From contig JARZZO010000003.1 in assembly GCA_030544215.1 (NCBI GenBank), forward strand, positions 36,584,379 to 36,648,378: a stretch of 64,000 bases of DNA, given 5' to 3'. The first letter of the stretch is position 1, and each line of letters opens with the position of its first letter. A model generated the notes under the pieces. It did no database searches. It worked only from the letters and a program-made list of their open reading frames with translations, and was not told the DNA's origin. The stretch comes from Zantedeschia hybrid cultivar (taxonomy: Eukaryota > Streptophyta > Magnoliopsida > Alismatales > Araceae). This document shows, one piece after another, positions 45,301 through 55,665 of this stretch. The position numbers were made by a program, and so were the translations under genes.

Positions 45301-45932
45301 TTTGATATGAGTTCAATCATACCATATATGTTATATGTTAGTTGATCTAATTATATTCTTAGAAAACATATTTGATTTCATAACTTTATATCTGACCATG
45401 TTTTGTATTATATTTTATTTGAGCTATATGTAGAACTGTATAAGATCATGTTTAGTATAATTGTATAAAGTGATTTGTAAGGTTTACTATATGTTAAATT
45501 ATGTAGATTGTTTGAAACCTACTGAGTGGTTGTACTCATAAACCCTATTAACATTTTCAGATATGAGAAAGGGAATCCGAAATTTGAGAAGACTTCTAAT
45601 TAAGGCATTTGACATCTTCAGGAGGTTATTTAGATTGAATTGACAGCTTTCTTAGACTTGATGTAATAAGGATGATGAGAGATTGATGTATTTTTATTTA
45701 TTTAGTGAGATAAAGAATTTTTACACAATTGATGGAAATTGTAATTTCGAACTTTGGTGTTGTCAATATTTAGATATTTTGGGTTACATGATGGTTATGG
45801 CATTTATTTAAAATTGCCTTGTAGTTGTATAGTTCTCATATCTATTTGTTATGGTAGAATTTGTTCTGAAATTATGTGGTCGGATTCTGAGTTTAAAAAA
45901 AAAAAAAAAAGAATCGGATCCGGGGCGTAACA
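42354..45932 (+). mobile_element. 3.58-kb solo LTR, probably Ty3/Gypsy
   Basis: Begins TGTTATACCCTATAC and ends CCGGGGCGTAACA, with the perfect 5-bp duplication CATTA at 42349-42353 and 45933-45937. Removing it restores the leader seen in unit two near 51395. No coding motif is found in 3579 AT-rich bases. A possible TATA region, CATAAATAGAGCC, lies near 43440. An ACTGAG...ACTCATAAACCC block at about 45520 resembles the conserved R region of chromovirus LTRs. It ends after a run of about 15 A. It is a different family from solo LTRs A and B. Confidence 0.8.
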
Positions 45933-46469
45933 CATTATTTTGTGGATGCGGAATCTGATTGTGTGGTTTATTATTTGTTAATAAATAGAGGTATGCGAAC
46001 CTTTTCCTCTTATATTCCAATGTAATTCTACCTCTCTCTCTATGTACTCGTCATAAGGCTTCCTCTTTTAAATTAATAATGTAATTTGATCGAGGCGGCT
46101 GCGCACGGAGCGAGGATGATCCACAACTGCCGACCAGATAAAATGAAGGAGTTCATTGAATCCATGGGTTTGCAGACTCATGATATAAGTTGTTATACTG
46201 TGTATGTGTGTGCGTTTGACTGTCTGGCTCAAGTCAAACCACATTTCCATCAATAACCACACTAATGATATGTATGCGATGCGTGTGTTTTAAACTTGCT
46301 AGTTATTAGTATTTATAATATATTCGGATATATTTAATACTATCACCTAGGATGAGACCAAACTAAATAAGTAAAACCTTCGTAACATATTCTAAGCCGC
46401 AGTGCGAGTTATTGAGAATGCACCGCGTAGATCTCCATCAATATGATTAATAGAACTTAATTCAGTGGT

Positions 46470-46862
46470 GGCAGATACTATGTGTTTACCCGAGGTTTGC
46501 CATTGACTGATGAAAGGACTATTGATCATGACATTAGATGCCTTTGGATAAGAGTAGAGGAACGATATAGTCATCCACGTGTTTACCCGGGAACTATATT
46601 TCTACTCTACTTTATCACGTATTGATGGTAATGCTTAGACCGGGGATAATAGTCTACTGTGTTTACCCGAGACCATTAATAACCTGGGAGCCGAAATATG
46701 ATCGGATATTGTAAGGAGTTGCAATTATCATGAGATGATTGCTCTGAGATAGCGGTATGATACTACGTGTTTACTCGAGGTCATACTGTGATGCTTGGAG
46801 ATTCTGATCCCTACTAGGAGACAGTCGGCGTCTCCCGTTCTGTATATCTGAAGGTTATACAG
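46470..46862 (+). promoter_or_regulatory. Leader stem-loop array of C3 unit one
   Basis: Four hairpins share the core GTGTTTACCCGAG: 46470-46501 (GGCAGAT/GTTTGCC), 46565-46599 (ATATAGT/ACTATAT), 46647-46678 (AGTCT/AGACC with an outer TAAT/ATTA) and 46755-46786 (GTATGA/TCATAC). Two more hairpins follow: GGAGAC/GTCTCC (46817-46835) and CTGTATA/TATACAG (46840-46862). All lie in the predicted leader intron. Confidence 0.68.
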
Positions 46863-46969
46863 TCCGTCGAAAATTAGTGGGAGTAAAACTAGATAATAAA
46901 AGACCATATCTTGTTTTAGTTAATCTGAATACCTGCTAATTATCATTTGATTATCTCTTGTAGGCTAGA

Positions 46970-48559
46970 ATGTCGCACCATAACCCGTTGCGAGGCATAC
47001 TTGATGCCAACCGTTTGACAGGTACCAACTACTCAGACTGGCTCAGAAACCTGAAGATTGTCCTCAGGTCTGAGCAGATTGCCTACGTCTTGGATAATGA
47101 ACCTCCTTCTGAACTAGCATTAGATGCCCCAGAGGATGAAATGATTGCGTATGAAAAATGGAAGGAAGATTCCACCATGGCCCAATGCTATATGTTAACC
47201 TCTATGAGCAATGAGTTGCAGAGGCAACATGAGGAGATGGATGCTAGATCCATCATGCTCAATTTGAAGGAGCTATTTGGTAAGCAAAGCAGAATCGAAC
47301 GATATGAGATATCGAATAATCTGTTTGAAGATGTACCCGATGGTATAGTACCTATCGGCTGCAAATGGATCTTTAAAAGAAAGATCGGTGCAGATAGACG
47401 TATTGAGACTTATAAAGCAAAATTAGTGGCGAAAGGCTATCGTCAAAGACAAGGTGTTGACTATGACGAAACCTTTTCACCCATTGCTATGATTAAGTCT
47501 ATCAGAATTCTTCTCACTATTACTGCCTACCATGATTATGAAATCTGGCAGATGGATGTGAAAACTGCCTTCCTCAATGGAAACCTTGAGGAGGAGGTGT
47601 ATATGATACAGCCAGAAGGATTCACATCCAAAGAATCTCCAAACATGGTATGCAAGTTGCAGAGGTCCATTTATTAAGAATACGGATCTATAGAGATAGA
47701 TCAAAGAATATGCTTGCTTTAACCCAATCCATGTACATAGAAACTATTGTCAAAAGATTTGGCATGGAAAATTCCAAGAGAGGTCTCATACCGATGAGAT
47801 ATGGAATTTCACTCTCTAAAGGTCAGTCTCCCAAGACACCTAAAGAGAGGGTTGTAATGGATAAAGTCCCCTATGCTTCTGCCATAGGGTCCATCTTGTA
47901 TGCCATGCTATGTACCAGACCTGATGTAGCATATACCCTTAAGTGTTACGAGCAGACATCAGGCAGATCCAGGTGATGAACACTGGAAGGCTGTGAAATA
48001 CATCATTAAGTACTTGAAAAGGACTAAGGATTTATTTCTAGTCTATAGAGGAGGAGACTTAAAGCTGCAAGGATACACTGACTCGAGTTTTCAGTCTGAT
48101 CCTGACGACTGCAAGTCAACATCAGGTTTTGTTTTCACACTCAACAGGGGAGCAGTAAGCTGCAAAAGTTCCATGTAGGAAACCACTGCTGATTCGACAA
48201 CGAAAGCCAAGTATATTGCTGCTGCTGAAGCCGCCAAGGAAGCTGTATGGATGAAGAAATTCATCGGCGAGCTTGGTCTGATGGAACGCTTATCAGGTCC
48301 CGTCCCACTGCTGTGTGACAACAATGGGGCGATTGCTCAAGCGAAAGAGCTGAGGTCTCATCAGAAGTCGAAGCACATTCTGCAGTGCCTTCATCTGATC
48401 AAAGAGATTATAGCTCGAGCAGATGTCGTCGTGGAAAGAGTTCCTTCAGCCAACAACATGACAGATCTACTTACAAAGCCTTTGTTCCAAAATGTCTTTG
48501 AGCGTCACTTAGAGAATATGGGTATTCTGTATAAAAGTGATTGGCTTAAGTCCAAGTAG
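46970..48559 (+). pseudogene. Deleted Copia gag-pol of C3 unit one, gag-RT fusion
   Basis: ATG 46970 opens a 235-codon frame. Residues 1-122 are Gag (MSHHNPLRGILDANRLTG..., RQHEEMDARSIMLNLKELFG). At about 47328 Gag joins in frame to RT (EDVPDGIVPIGCKWIFKRKI, YDETFSPIAMIKSIR, KTAFLNGN), so protease, integrase and the Gag C-terminus are gone, roughly 2 kb less than unit two. A second deletion at about 47674 removes the middle of RT including YVDD, and the reading continues in other frames through RNase H (TEAEYIA-like region near 48210, CDNNGAIAQAKE near 48318) to the stop at 48557-48559. The remainder is clearly non-autonomous. Confidence 0.88.
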
Positions 48560-48564
48560 GAGAT
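48552..48564 (+). other. Polypurine tract of C3 unit one
   Basis: CCAAGTAGGAGAT before the TG of the next LTR; one base (A for G) differs from the tract of C1-c and C2-a. Confidence 0.8.
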
Positions 48565-50113
48565 TGTTAGTATTAAATGGTCTCAAAACCAATCTCATAC
48601 TATATACTGATTCAGATTATTAATACATGGCAAATAATTCATTGTCACGATGAAGTCCACGAACATGTGCAACAGTCTTCGGATTATGATAAAATCATAA
48701 TTACAGGACCAAAGACTTATAAACACATGTTCTTAATTGTTCCTAGTCATAGGATGTTTGAGATAGGGCATCGAACATCCGGATATACTAGTATAGGTTA
48801 TTCCAGCTCATATGATGAGGGTGACTGATCCTATAAGTCACTTGTGTGGAGACACTATGCTGGACCTGTAGGTTCTCATTGGTGAAGGAGTTCACTGAAC
48901 TGATTCGACTATGAATCGCTGGATGGTAAACACCTCACTGTTAACCAGCTCGATTCTTTTATCACGGTTGCATGGATGATCCTTGAACCTGAGACGCCAA
49001 GGATATCTTGTTGATAGGTTTCTGAACTTTGACCTTGACAAATGAATCCCTAACCATGGGTTATTAATAAGTCAAGCGATCGGGTTCTGGGAAATGCCCT
49101 CGATGGTAATTGTGTGTTCAATACGGGATCATCCGCTCTCGGTAGTTTGAGAGAGAATGTTTCGGGAATGATGCGCTTAAAGTCTCTGGCCAGGGCGGAC
49201 TCTGTATTCGATAAGGAGTTATCGGATTCAGATTAGCGGCATCTGATTTAAGTGAATCGACCGAATAGGGTTTAACAATAAACCATACCCTAGGTCAATT
49301 CGAGAACATTGCACGGATGAAGGATTATATCCGCGTGCTAACCGATGACAGAAAGGTTCCAATAGAGGGTTGCGATAACCCTAGTGCCATCCAGGATCAC
49401 GCGATGTTGCTTGGCATCCAACGTGATCGGAAGTCCGTCCGAATTTATTGTGGGACATTAAATTCGACTAATTAATTGAATATCAGGATATTAATTAATT
49501 TAGTGGGTCAGTAAAGGGTTACTGGGCTTAATGGGCTATTAATTGGACTGGTATTTGGGCCTAGAGGGTCATACGCAAGTGGTTTTCAAGTCGATGGATA
49601 ATCCGACAGGATTTCGGATAAGTATAGGTTTTTACGAAAAACCGTAAATAGACTTATTATAAAAGAATGGACGCTACGTCGGGGGCCAGCAACCCGAACC
49701 TAGCCGTCGTTCCATCTCCATCCTCTCTTCCAGACGCACGACACGAGGCCGGCCCTCTGGAGGCTCCGCTTCAATTCCCGACCGCTCCGCCTTCCGTCCG
49801 ACGGGAGATTCTGAACCCGCACGTCGCGGCGGATTACGCGAAGCTAGACGGAATCCACGAACGTCGAATCGAGCGAGGAAGCGAGGACGATCCATCGCGA
49901 GGAGAACCGCGTGGATACCGCTAGAGGTCGGGCATCTGCGCGACTTGCGGCATCGCTCCGACGGAATCGAAAAACGAACGCGGATTCGAATCCGCGCAAG
50001 GTAAATTCGATTTATTCCGGTATTATTTTAATTGTTCGAAACGGGATGGATCTGATCCCGAAAAATTTATTCCCTGGCGTTTTCGGTCGGATCTCGACAC
50101 AGCGATCCCAACA
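48565..50113 (+). repeat. Middle LTR of C3 tandem
   Basis: TGTTAGTATTAAATGG to CCCAACA, 1549 bases. The U3 hairpin is at 48752-48780 (GGATGTTTGA/TCGAACATCC), the TATA box at 49658-49664, and the palindrome plus CAAGGTAAAT has its GT at 50001. It is shared by the two units. Confidence 0.92.
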
Positions 50114-50136
50114 GTGGTATCAGAGCCAGGTTCCAC
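50114..50136 (+). other. Primer-binding site of C3 unit two
   Basis: GTGGTATCAGAGCCAGGTTCC, exact, directly after the middle LTR. Confidence 0.92.
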
Positions 50137-50516
50137 TGTGTTGTCGCCATTTCGATCTCCAAAATGATGCGTTTATAATGAATTCCATGCATAGTTTTGA
50201 TTTTAATCACTTGTGTTGCGATCATTGGATGATCACAGTGAATTTACTGTAAATTACTGTGACTAAAATCGGATTTTAATTTGGGTTATTTCGTGTTCTT
50301 CGTTTGACGAAGAACTGCTTGCGTCGGCATATTTACGGGCACCCCAAAGGTTGGGGGTGGCTCACCGGTGCGTGGATTTCCTCCCATGGAGTTGTCGGTG
50401 GACAGAAAGATCCAAGATTGGCGATGGGGAGGATGGCTAGAACCCCTTAATCTTCCAATTTTTCGTTTGAAAAACCATGGCCACCATGGGGTTCGGATTA
50501 CAGATTTATAACGAAA

Positions 50517-50531
50517 GGGGGGGGGGGGGGG
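50517..50531 (+). repeat. Run of 15 G
   Basis: An uninterrupted G15 tract. The same place in unit one (about 41487-41494) has only about eight G. Confidence 0.9.
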
Positions 50532-51929
50532 TTTCCGACGACCTTGGTGGTCGCCGGCACCGTCGCCGGCGTCCCTGGCCGCCGGCCAGGGGCTCACGGC
50601 GCCGGGGGCCCGCCGGCCGATGCCTGTTGGGCAGGTGGTCGATAGCTGGGGGGCCCCCTCCCGCCCCCCTGCGCTGCTAGGGTTACCTAGCTGCGTCGGG
50701 TGGCAGGGAAAGGGGGCTCAGGCCTGCCTGGGCCTGGAGCCTACCCATCCCAGCGCCCGGCCCATGCCAGACCCGCCCCTTTGTGGGCGGTTTGGGCCTG
50801 GTTCGGGCGCCGGCTGGGGCCGGTCCAGCGTCCGAACCGGACCCAGTTCTATTTTTTAAAACCCCCTTTTTATTAACCCATTTTTTAATCTAAATTAAAT
50901 TGTTTAATGACCTTTTAAATAACAGAATTTTAATTTTAATTTAAAATTGGATTTTAAATGAATTAAGATCTTTTATTTTACTGTTAAAGGTCCCATAATT
51001 TTTGGAATTATATTTTATTTAACAATTGTTGTTAATTAAGTCATTTAATCTAATTGTTAGATTATCATGACATTAAAGTGAATTACTTTAATTGTTAAAT
51101 TAATTTTTTTTTAATGTCTGAAAAATCTTACATGCATGGAATATTATAAATATTGTCTATTTGGAGTTTATGTGCATTATGATGTGCATAGGTTTGTTTA
51201 TTTAAATCTGATTTAAATTAGCATGCATAATATTAATGAAATTTGTTTTCGAAAATTTCTAAATCCAATTTAGATTGGCTCCTGTTTTTTTGAAACCTAA
51301 AATTAGCTATTTTCGTAAATTTTACTTTAGCCATTTGATGTGCATTTCATGTGTAGTTTGTTTAATTAAAACACATGGTGCTCATGGATGGGCATTATTT
51401 TGTGGATGTGGAATCTGATTGTGTGGTTTATTATTTGTTAATAAATAGAGGTCTGCGAACCTTTTCCTCTTATATTCCAATATAATTCTACCTCTCTCTC
51501 TATGTATTCGTCATAAGGCTTCCTCTTTTAAATTAATAATGTAATTTGATCGAGGCGGCTGCGTACGGAGCGAGGATGATCCACAACTGCCGACCAGATA
51601 AAATGAAGGAGTTCATTGAATCCATGGGTTTGCAGACTCATGATATAAGTTGTTATATTGTGTATGTGTGTGCGTTTGACTGTCTGGCTCAAGTCAAACC
51701 ACATTTCCATCCATAACCACACTAATGACATGTATGCGATGCGTGCGTTTTAAACTTGCTAGGTTATTAGTATTTATAATATATTTGATATATTTAATAC
51801 TATCACCTAGGATGAGACCAAACTAAATAAGTAAAACCTTCGTAACAAATTCTAAGACGCAGTGCGAGTCATTGAGAATGCACCGCGTGGCTCTCCATCA
51901 ATAAGATTAATAGAACTTAATTCAGTGGT

Positions 51930-52322
51930 GGCAGATACTATGTGTTTACCCGAGGTTTGTCATTGACTGATGAAAGGACTATTGATCATGACATTAGATG
52001 CCTTTGGATAAGAGTAGAGGAACGATATAGTCATCCACGTGTTTACCCGGGAACTATATTTCTACTCTACTTTATCACGTATTGATGGTAATGCTTAGAC
52101 CGGGGATAATAGTCTACTGTGTTTACCCGAGACCATTAATAACCTGGGAGCCAAAATATGATCGGATATTGTAAGGAGTTGCAATTATTATAAGATGATT
52201 GCTCTGAGATAGCGGTATGATACTACGTGTTTACCCGAGGTCATACTGTGATGTTTGGAGATTCTGATCCCCACTAGGAGACAGTCAACGTCTCCCGTTC
52301 TGTATATCTAAAGGTTATACAG
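51930..52322 (+). promoter_or_regulatory. Leader stem-loop array of C3 unit two
   Basis: Hairpins at 51930-51961, 52025-52059, 52107-52138 and 52215-52246 share the GTGTTTACCCGAG core, followed by the GGAGAC/GTCTCC and CTGTATA/TATACAG hairpins. Nearly identical to the array of unit one. Confidence 0.66.
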
Positions 52323-52429
52323 TCCGTCGAAAATTAGTGGGAGTAAAACTAGATAATAAAAGACCATATCTTGTTTTAGTTAATCTCAATACCTGCTAAT
52401 TATCATTTGATTATCTCTTGTAGGCTAGA

Positions 52430-53254
52430 ATGTCGCACCATAACCCGTTGCGAGGCATACTTGATGCCAACCGATTGACAGGTGCCAACTACTCAGACTG
52501 GCTCAGAAACCTGAAGATTGTCCTCAGGTCTGAGAAGATTGCCTACGTCTTGGATAATGAACCTCCTTCTGAACCAGCATTAGATGCCCCAGAGGAGGAA
52601 ATGATTGCGTATGAAAAATTGAAGGAAGATTCCACCATGGCCCAATGCTACATGTTAGCCTCTATGAGCAATGAGTTGTAGAGGCAACATGAGGAGATGG
52701 ATGCTAAATCCATCATGTTCTATTTGAAGGAACTATTTGGTAAGCAGAGCAGAATCGAACGATATGAGATATCGAAGAATCTGTTCAAGGCTCAAATGGC
52801 AGAGGGAACTTCAGTACAGAATCACGTGCTGAAGATGATTGAGTGGGTGGAGAGGCTGGATGCTCTTGGGATTACACTTCCCAAGGAGATGCACATAGAC
52901 CTCGTGTTATCTTCACTTCTACAGTCATATGCTCAGTTCATCGTTAGTTTTAACATGAACAAGATCCAGGCTACCTTAGCTGAACTACTGAACATGTTAA
53001 AGACTGTAGAGGGGAACCTTGTGAAGGATAAATCCCAAGTCCTCATGGTTGGTAAGACCAACAGAAAAAGACTTGCAGTCCAAGCTTTTTGGAAAGGTAA
53101 GAACAAGGTTCAGAGGAAGGCAAAGGTTGTCAAGAAAGACAAAGGTAAAAGTGCTGAGAAAGGTGATTGCTTCTACTGTCACCAAAAGGGACACTGGAAG
53201 AGCAATTGCAAAGAATACCACAAGGACAAGGCTCAAGGAACTGTGAAGCAGTAG
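52430..53254 (+). pseudogene. Copia gag of C3 unit two
   Basis: ATG 52430. The frame is open for 83 codons to a TAG at 52679-52681 that replaces the CAG (Gln) still present in unit one, and continues in frame to 53252. Domains: N-terminal block, central capsid-like region (KQSRIERYEISKNLFKAQM..., LVLSSLLQSYAQFI, residues about 100-180) and a basic tail with an intact C-C-H-C knuckle CFYCHQKGHWKSNC at about 53168-53209. This is the only copy here with both the full Gag middle and an intact knuckle. One base change accounts for its loss of frame. Gag would form particles and bind element RNA. Confidence 0.88.
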
Positions 53255-55665
53255 GACAGTTCAGGTATCTATACGATAGATGTAAACTTGTCAATAAGAT
53301 TTTGTACATCATGAGTATTAGATACTGGATGTGTATCTCATATCTGCAATTCTATGCAGACACTGACAAAAAGACGTAAGCTGAGGACTGACGAGGTGGA
53401 GCTGAGGCTAGGTAAGGGTGCAAGAGTTGCAGTGATCGCTGTGAGGACAGTGAAGCTCAAGCTACCCTCCGAAGACACATTTTTATTAGGTTAATGTTAT
53501 TATATACCTAGCATAATAAGGAACATCATTTCTATTTCATGTTTAGACAGAATTGGATACAATTTAAATTTTGGGAACATTAATCCAATGGTTTGTATCT
53601 ATTAAATGTGTCTCATGAAAATTTACGCATCGGTTCTTCAATTAAAAGAAGCAAGTATGAAATGAACAAAGCCTACTTGTGGCATTGTTGGCTTGGACAC
53701 ATTGGTGAAAATAGACTCCAAAGGATGCATAAAGATGGATATTTAGATCCATTTAATTATAAATCATATGCAACCTATGAGTCATGTTTAATGGGTAAAA
53801 TGGCTAAGTCTCCATTTAGTGGAACTGGAGAACGAGCCAAAGACATATTAGAACTCATACATTTAGATGTATGTGGTCCTATGCCAACCCAAGTCATTGG
53901 TGGTTTCTCATACTTCATTACATTCACTGATGATTACTCAAGGTTTGGATATATATACTTGTTGAAATATAAATCTGAAGCCTTTGAGAAATTCAGAGAA
54001 TTTAAGAATGAAGTAGAGAAACAAACTGGAAAAAGTATAAAAACCATCCGATCCGATCGGGGTGGTGAATACTTGAGTACAGAGTTCATTAAATACTTAA
54101 AGGATAATAGTATCATTTCTCAACTTACACCTCCTTATACACCTCAGATGAATGGTGTATCAGAAAGGAGGAATCACACACTAATGGAAATGGTGCGATC
54201 CATGATGAGCATGTCCAAATTACCAGTATCCTTATGGGGATATGCACTCAGCTGGGCTATGTATATCCTGAACAAGGTACCCAGCAAATCTATTGAAACC
54301 ACTCCATATGAGATATGGAATGGAAGAAAATCAGACCTTAAACATGTTAAAGTCTGGGGATGTCCTGCTCACGTTAAAAGACATGACGCAGATAAGCTGG
54401 AGTCCAGAACTGACAAATGCATATTTGTGGGATATCCAAAGGAAACTTATGGATATTACTTTTATCATCCTGGCAAACAAAAGGTGTTTGTGGCCAAGAG
54501 AGTTGTCTTTCTGGAAGAAGATTATATTGTCCAGAAGGACAGTGGGAGTAAAGTAACTCTGGAAGAAATTCCAGACCCACAAACTGGTTCATCAGATAAA
54601 CCATCAGTTTCTGAACCTGTTCAAAATGATACACAGGAACCTCGTAGGTTTGAAAGAGTACCTAAACCACCAGAAAGATATGTGGGACATATTAATTTAG
54701 ATGGTTCAAGGATACCCTATAATGAGGATGATGATCCTAAGACTTACCAGGAGGCCATTGAAAGTCCAGAAGTAGGGAAATGTCGGGAAGCCATGAATTC
54801 TGAAATACAGTCCATGTACATCAACCAAGTTTGGAACTTTGAAGATGTACCCGATGGTATAGTACCTATCGGCTGCAAATGGATCTTTAAAAGAAAGATC
54901 GGTGCAGATAGACGTATTAAGACTTATAAAGCAAGATTAGTGGCAAAAGGCTATCGTCAAAGACAAGATGTTGACTATGACGAAACCTTTTCACCCATTG
55001 CTATGATTAAGTCTATCAAAATTCTTCTCACTATTGCTGCCTACCATGATTATGAAATCTGACAGATGGATGTGAAAACTGCCTTCCTCAATAGAAACCT
55101 TGAGGAGGAGGTGTATATGATACATCTAGAAGGATTCACATCCAAAGAATCTCCAAACATGGTATGCAAGTTACAGAGGTCTATTTATGGACTGAAGCAA
55201 GCTTCCCAAAGCTGGAACATAAGATTTGATGAGGCGATCAAATCTTTTTTTTTGCTTCATTAAGAATAAAGATGAGCCCTGTGTATACAAGAAAAACAGT
55301 GGGAGCGCAATCACATTTCTAATTCTTTACGTTGACGACATCCTACTCATTGGGAATGATGTAGGAATGACGTCATCAATAAAGATATGGCTGTCAAAGA
55401 ATTTCTCCATGAAGAATTTGGGAGAAGCATCTTACGTATTAGGAACACGGATCTATAGAGATAGATCAAAGAATATGCTTGCTTTAACCCAATCCATGTA
55501 CATAGAAACCATTGTCAAAAGGTTTGACATGGAAAATTCCAAGAGAAGACTCATACCGTTGAGACATGGAATTTCACTCTCTAAAGGTCAGTCTCCCAAG
55601 ACACCTGAAGAGAGGGCTGTGATGGATAAAGTCCCCTATGCTTCTGCCATAGGGTCCATCATGTA
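53255..55665 (+). pseudogene. Copia pol of C3 unit two, cut by C1-c
   Basis: The protease region (53255-53590) has several stops around DTGCVSHIC. From 53593 a 489-codon frame holds GAG-preINT (LWHCWLGHIGENRLQ), integrase with Asp in HLDVCGPM, Asp in RSDRGGEY and Glu in GVSERRN, and the start of RT (GCKWIFKRKI). A TGA at 55060-55062 replaces a Trp codon. A T-rich run near 55245 shifts the frame. The RT active-site YVDD is at 55328-55339. The reading is cut at 55665, after ASAIGSIMY, by the LTR of C1-c. The last RT/RNase H part is not in the window. Confidence 0.9.

Larger units (their letters stand above)
40975..46963 (+). other. Predicted leader intron of C3 unit one
   Basis: Donor CAAG/GTAAAT after 40974 in the LTR and acceptor TCTCTTGTAG ending at 46963. 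The gag ATG follows six bases later. Without the inserted solo LTR the intron would be about 2.4 kb and would contain the primer site, the AT-rich leader and the stem-loop array. Signals only; not proven. Confidence 0.4.
50001..52423 (+). other. Predicted leader intron of C3 unit two
   Basis: Donor CAAG/GTAAAT and acceptor TCTCTTGTAG bracket 2423 bases. The exon before the donor can be read open (ADSNPRK at its end) and joins the bases before the gag ATG in phase 0. The leader contains a GC-rich block (50530-50850), AT-rich bases and a CT-rich stretch near 51470; no gene is seen in it. Confidence 0.42.
39508..55665 (+). mobile_element. Ty1/Copia C3 tandem (LTR-internal-LTR-internal)
   Basis: Three pieces of one family in direct orientation: LTR 39508-41087, internal 41088-48564 (with a 3.58-kb solo LTR inside), LTR 48565-50113, internal 50114-55665. 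The middle LTR serves both as the 3' LTR of unit one and the 5' LTR of unit two. Leaders of the two units are nearly identical base for base. Unit one has large internal deletions; unit two has a longer coding region and is cut at 55665 by C1-c. A tandem of this kind is explained by unequal recombination between LTRs. The final LTR must be beyond the window. Confidence 0.85.

Noticed and set aside
49667..49924. Long open frame in the middle C3 LTR as a gene
   Set aside because: Its ATG overlaps the start of transcription expected from the TATA box, and it has no known domain; it is a GC-rich LTR frame.
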